From assembly GCA_008729055.1 (NCBI GenBank), contig SDUX01000008.1:2790001-2854000 (forward strand): a DNA stretch of 64,000 bases, read 5' to 3'. The notes below the pieces were generated by a model. It was not told the origin of the DNA and ran no database searches. It saw nothing but the letters and a program-made list of their open reading frames with translations. The first letter of the stretch is position 1; each line of letters starts with the position of its first letter. Of the stretch, positions 11,523-21,039 are shown one piece after another. Position numbers and translations under genes: made by a program. The DNA comes from Pyropia haitanensis (Eukaryota; Rhodophyta; Bangiophyceae; Bangiales; Bangiaceae).

Positions 11523-11554
<32 letters not shown>
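11523..11554 (+). repeat. 32-base G homopolymer
   Basis: This is the longest homopolymer I counted in the window, at 32 consecutive G. Its true length in the genome is doubtful because such tracts are hard to sequence. Confidence 0.8.
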
Positions 11555-11555
<1 letters not shown>

Positions 11556-11659
11556 GGTGCCGTCGGTGCCCCGCGGGTGTGTCGCCGCGACCGCCCGGCC
11601 GCCGCCGCCGGCCGCGCGCGCCGTGGGGGGGCGTGCCACCGGCGGTGGCAGCGGTGGCA

Positions 11660-11717
<58 letters not shown>

Positions 11718-11930
11718 GACGGGGGCCGCGTGGCGGAGCGGGCCCGCCGGGTGGCCATCCCCGTGGGGGGGGGGACCGGGCGGTGGTCCGCCGCCGCGTC
11801 GGGGCGAGCTGCACGGCGCGCGCCGCGGGGGAGGGGGGGGAGGCGGGTTGGTTGGCCGAGCCGCCCTGCCGTCCGCGACGGCCGGATCGCCGCCACCCCG
11901 TTGCCTCCCGTCGTGGCCACCGCGCGCCGC

Positions 11931-11978
11931 CGCCGGCCGCCGGCCGCCGGCCGCCGGCCGCCGGCCGCCGGCCGCCGC
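11931..11978 (+). repeat. Seven-base microsatellite (CGGCCGC)n
   Basis: About six to seven copies of CGGCCGC stand head to tail. The unit is not a multiple of three, so it cycles through all frames, which argues against coding here. Confidence 0.8.
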
Positions 11979-12618
11979 GGCGGGTCGGCCGCGGCGCCCC
12001 GCGCGCGGCGGGGCGTAGCGGGCGGCACGCGGGGGCCCCCGCGAGGCGGCACGCCGCGGCCGCGGGTGGTCCCGCCCCCGCCGCTGCCGCCGCCGTCCCG
12101 CCGTGTCGGGCCGCCCGCAGCGGCGGCGGCGCGTGGCGGGCGGTGGCGGCTGGCGCGGTGGCGGCGGGCGGGGCGGTGGCACGGGCAGCTGTGGAGCGGG
12201 GGGGCGGCAGGGGGAAGCGGGGGTGCCCGCGCGGTGCACCCCGGGGCCACCGATGGGGCGCCCCGAGTCTTGGGTGGGCGTGCCGCGCATCGCGGAGCTG
12301 TTGGCAGAGCCGGGAATGGGGACTGTGGTGGGGGTGGAAACGCGGGCGTGGCCGCCGCTGGCCAGTGGCGTGACAAGCGATGTGGGATGTGCCAAACGGT
12401 CTGCGTGAGGCAACGGCTGCCTACTTCACCCCACAGGTGGCTCAGCCGGGCCCTCCATGTACGTACGTACACGGGGGGGGTGGGGTCCCCACGGTCGGCG
12501 CACGCGCGCTGCGGGTGCAGCTGCGCACCGCGGCGGCCGACACCCCCTCCCGTCCATCCCGTCCGTCCATCCCGCGTCGGTACCCCGCTCGGTGGCGCCC
12601 CCCCCCCTCCCCCCTCTC

Positions 12619-13482
12619 TCAAGGCTTGATGACCTTGACGCCGTCGGCGCCCGCCACAATCACCTCGCTCGTCATGCCGAGGAAGAGGCCGTGCTCGACG
12701 ACGCCCACCAGCGAGTTGATCTCCTCCCCCGCCTTGACCGCGTCCGCGATGGGCTCCGTAAAGTACAGGTCCACAATGTAGTTGTCATTGTCCGTCACGT
12801 ACGGCTTGCCGCCATCGTCGCGCACCTTGGCCGTGCACCCCGCGATGCTGCCCAGCTGCAGCAGCCGCGCGACCGTGAAGTCCACGCAAAAGGGGGTGAC
12901 CTCCACGGGCATGGCGCCCGACACGCCGAGGCCCGGCACCAGCTTGGTGTCGTCCACAATCACCACAAACTTTTTGGCGCTCACCTCCACCATCTTCTCC
13001 CGCAGCAGCGCGCCGCCGCGGCCCTTGACCAGGTTGAGGTCGCCGTCCACCTCGTCCGCCCCGTCAATCGCCACGTCCAGCACCGGGTGCGTGTCGAGGG
13101 AGACGAGCGGGATGGACAGCGACTCGGCCTGCTCCTTGGTGCGGATGGACGTCGGGATGGCCACAATGTCGGTCAGCTCGCCCGACGCGAGCTTCTGCCC
13201 CAGCCGCTCGACCGCGTAGTAGGCGGTGGAGCCGGTGCCGAGGCCAACGACCATCCCCGACCTGACGTGGTCGTCGACCGACTTGTAGCCGGTCGCCTTT
13301 TTCAGCTCCTCCACCGACGCCATCGCGATCGGGGCGGCGCGGGGGGGGGCGGCCACCCGCGCGCGCCGACCCGCCGGCGCCGCGGCAGCGGCGGCGCGGC
13401 GGAAGGTAGAGGCGCGGGCGGTGACCGACGCGGCGGCCGTGGCGCCGGTCGACGCGAGCGTGACGGGGGTGAGAAACGCCAT
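12619..13482 (-). CDS. rpiA: Ribose-5-phosphate isomerase A, plastid-targeted
   Basis: The enzyme interconverts ribose 5-phosphate and ribulose 5-phosphate in the Calvin cycle and pentose phosphate pathway. The 287-residue product starts with about 52 residues rich in Ala, Thr, Ser and Arg and poor in acids, typical of a plastid transit peptide. The enzyme then follows: VGLGTGSTAYYAVERLG (phosphate-binding loop), SLDTHPVLDVAIDGADEVDG (active-site aspartates), KGRGGALLREKMV and DDTKLV, ending in VKVIKP. The frame is continuous throughout, with no homopolymer break, and the GC-rich third positions match the neighbours. The ATG at 13482 follows a pyrimidine-rich leader. The family and catalytic motifs are unmistakable; the plastid location is inferred from the N-terminus. 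Confidence 0.95.
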   Translation of the reverse strand: MAFLTPVTLASTGATAAASVTARASTFRRAAAAAAPAGRRARVAAPPRAAPIAMASVEELKKATGYKSVDDHVRSGMVVGLGTGSTAYYAVERLGQKLASGELTDIVAIPTSIRTKEQAESLSIPLVSLDTHPVLDVAIDGADEVDGDLNLVKGRGGALLREKMVEVSAKKFVVIVDDTKLVPGLGVSGAMPVEVTPFCVDFTVARLLQLGSIAGCTAKVRDDGGKPYVTDNDNYIVDLYFTEPIADAVKAGEEINSLVGVVEHGLFLGMTSEVIVAGADGVKVIKP

Positions 13483-13846
13483 GAGAGGGACGACGGGGGC
13501 GGGGGGGGGGGGGGGTCAGGGGGGGATGAGAAGAGGGCGTCGTACGGCAGCGGCCAAGTCGGTGGGGAGGGGGAGGGAGAGGCGGGTTGGAGGTGGAGAG
13601 GAAGGGGAGGATAGCGTTCGGGTCGTGGTCAGGCTGGTCGGGCTGGCAGTGGCCGGGGCGGTGGGGAAGGGAGCGCGCCTGTCGGTGGATGGGGGCGCGG
13701 GGCGATGCGCACAGCCGCTGAGGACGCGGGCGGGGCGATCCTCTGGCGGCGGGCAATGCGTCGTGGGTCCTTCCGCGCCACACAGCCCTTCTGCGGCGTG
13801 ACGGTCCATGCGGATCTCGACGTGCGGCCGACCCCGCAGATGGCAA
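13483..13846. other. Upstream region of the isomerase gene
   Basis: Read on the minus strand this is C/T-rich leader sequence running into the isomerase ATG, with a C-run just before it. A mobile element lies immediately upstream, so the promoter is confined to roughly 360 bases or overlaps the element. Confidence 0.5.
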
Positions 13847-13848
13847 TA

Positions 13849-14609
13849 GAGAGTTTTGGCAAGTAATCCGACGGTCGCTTTCGACTGTATCTCGACGGAA
13901 TCTGGAAAGAGTCGAGATACCGTATTTTTTCTACCGTCGCGGACTCGAACGAGTTTTGGCAAGTAACTTTCCTGTAACGCGACAGTCCTGTACACGAACG
14001 GAACAGAAGGCGAGGCGCGCCACGACCCAGGCAGTAACGCAGCACGTCGTTGCGATCGCTTCCACCAGTGGGACGCCACAGCCGGCGCGGCTTCTTGGTC
14101 GCCGATTCAGGGACCCCACCAGTAGACGGCCGGTCCCGCCTCGAGGACGCAGACGACGCATCCTCTGCAGGTGTGGTAGGGCCCGGGGATGACATATTCG
14201 GCACGACGTGGAGGCAGCACAAGGCCAACAAAGGGGGGAGGGTGGGTGCAAGGGGCTGGGAAAAAGGCGCGCAACACGACAACGATCGGCCCGCTTGGCC
14301 AAGCCCACTGACACCACGGACAGACCACCTGTCCCTCAGCGCCAGCCAAGCTGCGTCCAATGTACCAGAAATGGTTGTACCGGCATATGGCGGCCGAAAC
14401 CACCCGCCTATGGGGCCTCGCACGCGCGACACGTGGCAGAAAGGTACAGCTTTTATTCAACGTGATCCACCGGGGCCCGACTGTACATCCCGAGAATACC
14501 GTCGGGGACGGTCGGAAAATCCTGTATCTCGACGGTAGCTCTGAAACGTGGCGCAATGTACAGTCGAGATACCGTCGAAACAACAGTCGAGTTACTTGCC
14601 AAAACTCTC
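13849..14609. mobile_element. Non-autonomous DNA element with terminal inverted repeats and TA flanks
   Basis: The ends are perfect 18-base inverted repeats, GAGAGTTTTGGCAAGTAA at 13849-13866 and its complement at 14592-14609, each flanked by TA (13847-13848 and 14610-14611). A TA duplication is the habit of Tc1/mariner-type elements. Each end also carries an internal hairpin made of GTATCTCGAC and GTCGAGATAC, at about 13884-13923 and 14523-14577. A second copy of GAGTTTTGGCAAGTAA lies inward at about 13951-13966. The 761-base body is less GC-rich than the surroundings. It encodes no recognisable transposase; its open frames show no known domain. It sits between the isomerase leader and the 3' end of the upstream minus-strand reading frame. 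A single copy is seen in this window. Confidence 0.75.
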
Positions 14610-14668
14610 TAATGGCGTTGACTGGTCGGCCACGTCTGCCGCCCACGGCGGCGGACCGTCTCCATCAA

Positions 14669-14947
14669 CTACGTTACTACCCAAAACGCAATCACACGAA
14701 TCGCATCCGCTCCCATTGGAATTCCGACATCCATCGCCCATGCCGACGGCGGGGACACGGTGCGCACGGCGCGGCGAGCCCGACGGGCACCGACCGGGGA
14801 CGACGCGACCGGGACGCAAGAGCGGCTACCCGTAGGGGGAATGGCCACCGACGGCTTGGCAGCAACGGAGCGGGGGCGTCGGGGGAACAGGCCGTTGGAC
14901 ACAGCAGGCGCGGCGTCCGCCAAGCCCGCCGACACCAGCGCCGCCAT
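14669..14947 (-). CDS. Possible plastid-targeted short protein or first exon
   Basis: I do not recognise this protein. The 92-residue frame from the ATG at 14947 starts MAALVSAGLADAAP and continues Ala/Ser/Pro/Arg-rich with almost no acidic residues for about 70 residues. That is the composition of a red-algal plastid transit peptide. It then ends in AMDVGIPMGADAIRVIAFWV before the stop at 14671-14669. The short end suggests either a tiny mature peptide or a first exon; GTAGTAAC right after GCGTTTTGG could be a donor. The element at 13849-14609 lies 60 bases downstream and might have displaced further exons. It may equally be a chance frame. Confidence 0.3.
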   Translation of the reverse strand: MAALVSAGLADAAPAVSNGLFPRRPRSVAAKPSVAIPPTGSRSCVPVASSPVGARRARRAVRTVSPPSAWAMDVGIPMGADAIRVIAFWVVT

Positions 14948-15886
14948 CCCCACCCCAGCGGATGTCGCCGGCCGCTGGCGCCACACCCACGGTCGCGGCG
15001 GTGGCGCGGCGCGGCGTGTCCCCCCCCCCCCCAGGCGCCCACGACGCGCGCTGCTCGTGGCTTGGCTCGCCGCTGCTTCCTCCCGTCGCCGCGCCATCGA
15101 CTTCCCCCCCTCACCCCCCCAGCGCCGTGCCGTCCCGACGGGTGGCCGCCGCCCCCTCGTCTCGCCGCCGTGCCCCACCGCCGCCGTCCGCGGCGCGGCG
15201 GGGCGACGGCCGCACCACCAACGGTCGGGGATCGCGCCGCCCGTCCCGCGGGGCGGCCATCCCCACGCGGCGTGCCACTCGCGGCCGCCACGGCCCCGCG
15301 GGCGGGCGGCGGCGCGGCCGCGGCCACGCCCGCGCCGCGGCCGCGGCGGGCAGCCGCCGCCGCCGCCGGCTGCGGCGCCCACCCGCAGCGGCGCCCCCCA
15401 AGACGGGGCTGGTGGCCATCCACGGCCACCCCGCTCCCTGCCGCCGCGTCCGCGCCGCCTCCCGCCGCCGCGGCGGCCACCGGCGGGGCGCGCGGCGCGC
15501 CGGCGGGATTGGCGGCGGCGTCGGGGCGGACCGTCTGCGGGGGACGGCCGCCACCCGCGCGGCGGGTGACCCGCCGTGGGCGCCACTGGCAGCGGCGGCG
15601 GGCCAGCCTCCCACCACCGCAACGGCCAGCACGCCGCGCGTCCCCAGCTGACGCCCGCCCCTCCCGCCACCCACCCATCCCCCTCGACGGCGTCACCTCC
15701 GCGTCCTCCCCCCCCCCCCCCCCTCTCGCCCGCCCGCTCCTCTCCCACCCTTCTCCCACCCCCCCCCCCCCCCCCCCCTCTCCGCGCCATCCCCCTCCCC
15801 CCCCCCCCCACTCATCCCACCCGCCCGCCACACCCACCCCCCCTCCCTCTCCCCCTCCCCCTCCCCCCCCCCCCCCCCCCCCCCTC
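14948..15886. other. Low-complexity stretch, no gene identified
   Basis: The right part (15700-15890) is nearly pure C on the plus strand. The rest is Arg/Pro/Gly-type open frame on both strands without conserved motifs. An unfound downstream exon of the gene at 15887-16365 could lie here. Confidence 0.4.
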
Positions 15887-16213
15887 ACTCCCCCCCACCT
15901 CCTCCCGCATCGCCGCGTACGCCGCCCACGCGGCGGCCACCACCGCCGCGACGGACGTGCCGCCCGCGGCGAGCCGCGCGTCGAGCGCGGCGGCCGCCCG
16001 CCGTGGCGCGGCGCCCGGCGGGGCGGCGGCGGCGGCGGCGAGCAGCCGCTCGACGCGGCGGAGCGTCGCTTCGGCGGCGTCGAGGTAGGCCCGCCGCGCG
16101 GGGGGGGCAGCCGCGGGTAGGCGCCGCGGAGGGCGGCCAGGGCGGCCGACGCGCGGGTGACGGCGGCGGCTTCGGCGGCGGCGGCGGGGGAGCCCCAAAC
16201 GCGCCCGCCGCCG

Positions 16214-16247
<34 letters not shown>

Positions 16248-16365
16248 TGCGGTCGCCGCTGCCGCCGCGGCCGCCGCGGCCGCCGCGGCCGCCACCGCCG
16301 TGTGCGTCGGCGGGGAGGTCAAAAAAGAGGCTGCCGGGGGGAGGGGGCGGGTGACGGAGTGCCAT
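15887..16365 (-). CDS. Unrecognised small helical protein
   Basis: I cannot name this protein. From the ATG at 16365 it reads MALRHPPPPPGSLFFDLPAD, then a Gly-rich insert, then RVWGSPAAAAEAAAVTRASA with Ala-rich helix character. After a frame change in a run of eight C (minus strand, about 16098-16105) it continues ARRAYLDAAEATLRRVERLL and ends near YAAMREEV at about 15898. The two halves look like one amphipathic helical protein of about 155 residues, because charged residues recur at helical spacing in just one frame at a time. A GTGGGG donor after GAG at 15898 or a nearby stop in the G-run could end it; neither is certain. Confidence 0.4.
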
Positions 16366-18133
16366 CGCCACCGGCAGCGTCGGGAGGGTGGCGGCCGGCC
16401 GCCGCCGCCGCGGCCGCCACCCCCCCCGGCGGCCGCCACTGCCGCGGCGCTCCCCCGCCCGCCAGCGCGGCGCGCGACCGCCCCCCGCGGCCGGCCGCCG
16501 CCGCCGCCGCCAGCAGCCACAAACGCGGCCGCCGCGGCGGGCGCCATCAAGGGCGGCCGCGCCACACACACACACCCCCCCCCCCTCGCGCCGCGGCCGT
16601 CGGGTGGCGCCGCCGCCGCCGCGGCCGCCGGGTACGGGGGGGGCAGCGACCACGACGACCACGCCCCCCCCTCGCCACGCCGCCGCGGGTAGGCCGCGAC
16701 GCCGCCGCGGCGCGCACGACGCTGCCGCGGCAGCGGCCGTGGGTACCCGCCGCGGTGACCACCACGGGCCACAGCAGGGCCACCACCGTCACCACCGCTG
16801 TGCAGCGTCCACCACCGTCACCACCGCTGCGCAGCGTCCACCACCAGATGGGGCGGGCGGGCGCGCCGCCCGCGCCGCCGCAGCTGTGCCGTGGGTACCC
16901 GCCGCGGCGACCACCACGGGCCACCGCGGGCGACCACCGTCACCACCGCTGTGCAGCGTCCACCACCGGATAGGGGTGGGGGAGGGGGGGGGGGGGCGCG
17001 CCGCCCGCGCCGCGCGCCGCGGGCGGCGGGCCAGCGCGGCGGCTCCCCCCCCCCCCCCCCCCCCCCCCCCCGCACGGCGGCGGCGCGCCCGCGGTGGGCC
17101 CCCGCCGCGGCCGCCGCCGCGCGTGGCCCGCGGGCGGCCGCGCGCGCGCGGCGGCGGCGGCGCCGAGTGGCCGCCGCGGCGGCCGCGGCGGGGCGGGCGA
17201 CAGCCCAATCGCGTCGCGGCGGCGGCCGCGGTGGCGGCCCAGCACCGGCCGGCGGGGCGGTGGTGGCGGCCGCCGCGGGTGGGGGGGGGGGGGGGGGGGG
17301 CGGGCCAAGACGCGGCAGCTGTGGCACGGGGGGGGAAGGGGGGGGGGGGGAGGGTGGTTGGCGGCCGCGCTCCCTGCGCCCGCTCTGTGGGTGCGACGGG
17401 GTACGGAGGGACGGTCTGGGGCGACGCACGGCGGCGTGCGCGGAGGCACCCCCGCGCGACGGCCGGCCGCCCTCCGCCTCGTCACCAAACACTGTAGGCG
17501 CGGGTCTCCCGCGGCCGCCATGGCCACCCCGCTGCCCACTGCGCTCCCCCCCCCGTCCAGCCCTTGTGCCTGTGCTGCGTCTGCCGTGTCGCAAGTGGCG
17601 GCAGCATGGGAAGAGATGCCACGGCAAACGGGAAACGGCGTGGCGGCGGGCGGCACTGGACGAGTGTGGCGGTGTGCTTTTCCGTGGCGGGCACGGCGAG
17701 CAGACGCGGACCAGCGGCGCACGACCGGCCGGTCGGGGAGACGCGCAACGGCGCGCGCGGGGGAATCGCGGCGCGCCCGCGGGTGGAAAGGCGGAGCCGC
17801 TGCGCCCCCCCTGATGGAAAGGCGGAACAGCTGCGCCCCCCCCCCTCCCCCCCACCACCGCGCGCGCGCAGCAGCCGCCCCGTGCGAGCAGCGCCCGCCA
17901 GTCACGCCGCGCGGCGCCCCCCCCCCCCACCGTCGCGGCCGCGCGGGGGCGGGCGGCGCCGACGGGCGGGCCACCACCCGACGCGGCGGGAGCACCCCCC
18001 CCCCCCACCGCCGCTGCTGCACTGGCGCCCCCCCCACGCCCTCCCCCCGCCGCCACCGCCGTCGCCGTCGCCGTTGCCGTTGCCGTTGCCGTTGCCGCCG
18101 CGGCCGCCGCCGCCGCCGCGGCGGCGGCGGCGG
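16366..18133. other. Low-complexity stretch with a local duplication
   Basis: No conserved protein was found on either strand. The region holds a two-copy repeat at 16737-16970, a C-run at 17047-17070, G-runs at 17281-17300 and 17338-17350, and a less biased part at 17480-17760 that may be regulatory. The 3' tail of the methyltransferase gene may extend into its right edge. Confidence 0.4.
16737..16970 (+). repeat. Two-copy direct repeat, period 152 bases
   Basis: CCGTGGGTACCCGCCGCGG followed by GACCACCACGGGCCAC occurs at 16737 and again at 16889. A shorter sub-block, CACCACCGTCACCACCGCTG, appears three times within the pair, so the repeat is itself built of smaller units. Confidence 0.7.
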
Positions 18134-19029
18134 GCGCCCCCCTCGGCCGCGGCCGCCGCGTCAGCCGCAGCACGCACAGGCGCTCGGCCCCCCCCCAGCG
18201 GCGGCCCACCGTGACGGCGTCAAAGCCGACCGCGTCGGCGGCGGCGGCAACCTCGTCAGGCCGGTTGGCCGCGAGGAGCAGCAGGTACACCACGCCACCG
18301 TCGGTTACCTCGTCCTGTAGGGGGGGAAAGGGGAGCAGGGGGGGGGGGGGGGGGGGGGGAATGCGCCAAAGGGCAGCGCCGATTGGCCCCAAGCAACGAC
18401 ACGGGTGGGCGCCTCGGCCGTCAGCAGCCGCCGTCGGGCGTCGCCCCACCGCCGCGACGGCCGCGCCGCGCCCGCCGCCCGCGCCCGCCACGACGGGGCC
18501 GCCGTGCAAGGACAGGCGCGCGCGCGGTCGACGGCAGCGCACCGCGGCTCCCCCCAAGCCCTCCCCCCCCCGACCACGCCAGAGGCCGCCGCGCCTTCCC
18601 GCCGCCACGGCCGCCCTCCGTGGTCGCGCCGTCGCGGCGGTCGCCTCGACTCCACCCCCTCCCCCCCCCCCCCCGCCGCCGCACCCACTGCCGCCGCCGG
18701 CGCGTCCTGCCCCCCCCCCCCCCCCACCCCCCCACCCCCCCCCCCCCGCCACGCGGGCGTGCGGCTGGCCGGTGCGCCCAAACGCACCCCCGCCACCGCC
18801 AGGAAGCGGTCAATGACGACGCGGCCGTGCGCCCCCCCCGCCCACGCGGCCTCGATCCCCCCCCCCTCGACCGCCGCGGCCAGCTCCGCCGCCGACGTTG
18901 GCACGTACGGCGGGTTAAAGACGACCACGTCCCAGCGTCCCCCCCCCCCACCCCGCCGCGCCAACGCCGCCGCCGTCCCCCCCGCCGTCTCCTCCCCCGC
19001 CGCCGCCGTCCCCCCCGCCGTCTCCTCCC

Positions 19030-19060
<31 letters not shown>

Positions 19061-19508
19061 TGCCGCTGCCGCTGCCGCGGTCGACCGTCGCGGCGGGGTG
19101 GCGACGTCACGCCAGCACCCCCCAAACAGGTCCGCCCGCACGACCGCCACGCCCCCCGCCGACGCGGCGCGCGTCGCGGCCGCCGCGGCGGCGGCAATGT
19201 CCGTCGCGGCGGCCACGACGGGCCGCGGCGTGGCGGCCGCGAGGCGGGCGGCGAGGTCGGTGATGACCACCCCCGAGCCGCAGCCAATCTCCAATACGTG
19301 CAGGGGGAGGGGGGGGGGGGGGGGGGCACCGCCGCCGCCGCCGCCCGCCGCCGCCGCCGCCGCCGCCGCCGTTGGCGGGGGGCTGGCGACGGGGGGGGGG
19401 GGGGGGGGCCAGCAGCGGCAGCGTCGGCACGTCGGCGGCGAGGACGTCGAGAAGGAGGTACGTGTCCTCGCTGGGCGGGTACACCGTGGCGGTCTCTAGG
19501 GTGGTCAT
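18134..19508 (-). CDS. N6AMT1/HEMK2-like protein glutamine methyltransferase
   Basis: This class I SAM-dependent methyltransferase family, with partner TRM112, modifies the GGQ glutamine of release factor eRF1. The ATG at 19508 gives MTTLETATVYPPSEDTYLLL, the family N-terminus. After a frame change in C-runs (minus strand, about 19306-19407) the SAM loop LEIGCGSG follows near 19290, and the catalytic FNPPY lies near 18920. The first exon ends at 18788 (FLAVAG) before a GTGCGT donor. A CTACAG acceptor at 18315 opens the last exon at 18314, in the same phase, with GGVVYLLLLAANRPDEV and ERLCVLRLTR, the family's last strand. The intron is 473 bases. An Ala/Gly insert between SAM loop and FNPPY includes a 33-base tandem duplication (period 33 at 18973/19006). 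No stop follows the last strand in this frame for over 1 kb, so the 3' end is approximate. Confidence 0.75.
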
Positions 19509-19965
19509 GGCGACCAGGGCGGGCGAGGGGGATGGGCGGGGGCGGGCGAGGCCGGCATCACACCTGCCAAGACGGAGCAATCATCTCTGTCGTCGGGTGG
19601 GCAGCGTCGAGATGGCTGCCGCCACCCATCTCCATCAATGGTGCGCACATCCAAGAGAATTGTTCGCTCCACAGCCCGCGGCAGCCGAAAAGCCAGCGCA
19701 GTGGACGCAAGGAGGCGGCGATTGCCAATTACGCGTCCATGCGGCCGAGATCGGCCACGACCACCCGCTCTCGACCTGCCGCCGGCGATCGCGTCCCCGC
19801 TGCCGCTGGCCGTCGTTGCCGCTGCCGACTCCCGCCGCCGCTGCCGTCGCGACTCGGCGCGCCCCTTGCCGGCGGCTTCCACCCCCCCTCCCGTCACACC
19901 ATCTGTGACCTTCCCCCCCCCCCCCCCTCTCCCCCCGCTCCCTGCGACCACCCACGCCCCCAACC
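19509..19965. other. Divergent promoter region of the methyltransferase and tRNA-binding genes
   Basis: This head-to-head gap has a mixed-composition core (19560-19780) and a C-rich leader just before the ATG at 19966. No RNA gene or further reading frame is supported. Confidence 0.45.
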
Positions 19966-21039
19966 ATGGCCACCGTTCGTGCCGCGGCGCGCACGGCGCG
20001 GGCGGCGTTTGCCCCGCCCGCCGCCCCCGCCCCGCGGGCCTGGCGACCCGCCGCCGCGGCCGCCGCCGCCGCCGCCCCCCGCCGCGTCCACGCGTGTGCC
20101 CCCCGCCGGCCGCCGCCGCCGCCGCCGCGGCGGCCGCCCCCCCCCCGCCGCGCTGACCACCACCAACGTCACCGCGACGGGCGCGTCGCTGTCGTGGGCG
20201 CCGGCCGGCGGCGACGCGCGGGGCGTGGCCAAGGTCACCTACGCGCCCGCCGGGGCGGCCGCTGCTGCCGCCACCGCGGGCGTGTCGTCCCTCCGCACCG
20301 CGACGGGCGGGTGCGTGCGGCTGCACGGGCTCGCGCCGGCCACCACGTATGCGGTGCGGGTGGCCGCCCTGGGGGGGGAGCCCCTCGCGGCGGGCCGCTT
20401 TGTCACCGCCGCCGCCGCGGACGCGCCCGCGGGGGCGGGCGCGCCAGCGCCCGCCGACGGGGAGGGGGTCCCCGCGGCGGCGGCGGCCGCCGCCGCCGCT
20501 GCTGCTGTCCCCCCGGCGCCCCTCACCGAGCTGTCCCGCCTCGAGTTCCGCGTCGGCGTCATCCGCTCCGTGGCGGTCCACCCCGACGCGGACGGGCTGT
20601 ACGTGGAGGAGGTGGACGTTGGCGAGGCCGCCCCCCGCACGATCGTCAGCGGGCTCGTCGCGTACCAGCCGGCCGCCGCGCTCGACGGCCGCCGCGTCAT
20701 TGTGGTGGCCAACCTCAAGCCCCGCGTCATGCGGGGCATCGCGTCGGCGGGGATGCTGCTGTGCGCGTCGGACGCGGACAAGGGGGTGGTCGAGCCGCTC
20801 GCGCCGCCCGCCGCCGCCGCGGTCGGCGACCTGGTCACGTTTGAGGGGCACGCGTCCGCGCCGGTCGCGCCGGGCAACCGCGCGTCCAAGGCGTTTGACC
20901 GCGTCGCGCCGGGCCTCCGCACCACCGCCGAGGGCGTCGCCGTATACGAGGCGCCGGGGGGGGACGCGCCGGCCGTGCCGTTTGCCGTGGGGGGGGGGTC
21001 GTCGTCAGCCCGTCGGGGCTCGTCGGCACCGTGTCGTGA
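19966..21039 (+). CDS. EMAPII/Arc1p-type tRNA-binding protein with an Fn3-like domain
   Basis: The C-terminal half is an unmistakable tRNA-binding OB-fold with EMAPII-type extension: LEFRVGVIRSVAVHPDADGL, YVEEVDVGE, RTIVSGLV, VIVVANLKPRVMRGI and MLLCAS. Such domains bind the outer corner of tRNA, usually within aminoacyl-tRNA synthetase complexes. A fibronectin-III-like domain precedes it (VTATGASLSWAPA, then LHGLAPATTYAVRVAAL). The N-terminus from the ATG at 19966 is Ala/Arg-rich without acids, like an organelle presequence. Two frame changes are needed: one in a C-run at about 20139-20147 and one in the G-run at about 20990-20998. After the second, the frame reads VVVSPSGLVGTVS to TGA at 21037, matching the family's ending. 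No synthetase catalytic domain is attached. Confidence 0.8.

Larger units (their letters stand above)
11278..12618. other. G-rich low-complexity stretch without a recognisable gene
   Basis: Both strands carry long open frames here, but they are Gly/Arg/Pro/Ala runs with no conserved motif. The stretch holds a 32-base G tract, GGC repeats at about 11660-11715, a seven-base repeat array near 11931, and a more mixed segment at 12240-12420. The last 200 bases are the 3' flank of the isomerase gene. Confidence 0.5.

Noticed and set aside
13849..14609. Transposase gene inside the inverted-repeat element
   Set aside because: The frames inside lack any DDE/D pattern or helix-turn-helix I could recognise, and the element is too short.
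14300..16700. Open frames of 380-660 codons on both strands
   Set aside because: Residues are Arg/Pro/Gly/Ala runs with no motif, and frames overlap on both strands. They reflect scarce stops in GC-rich DNA. Only the segment at 15887-16365 shows protein character.
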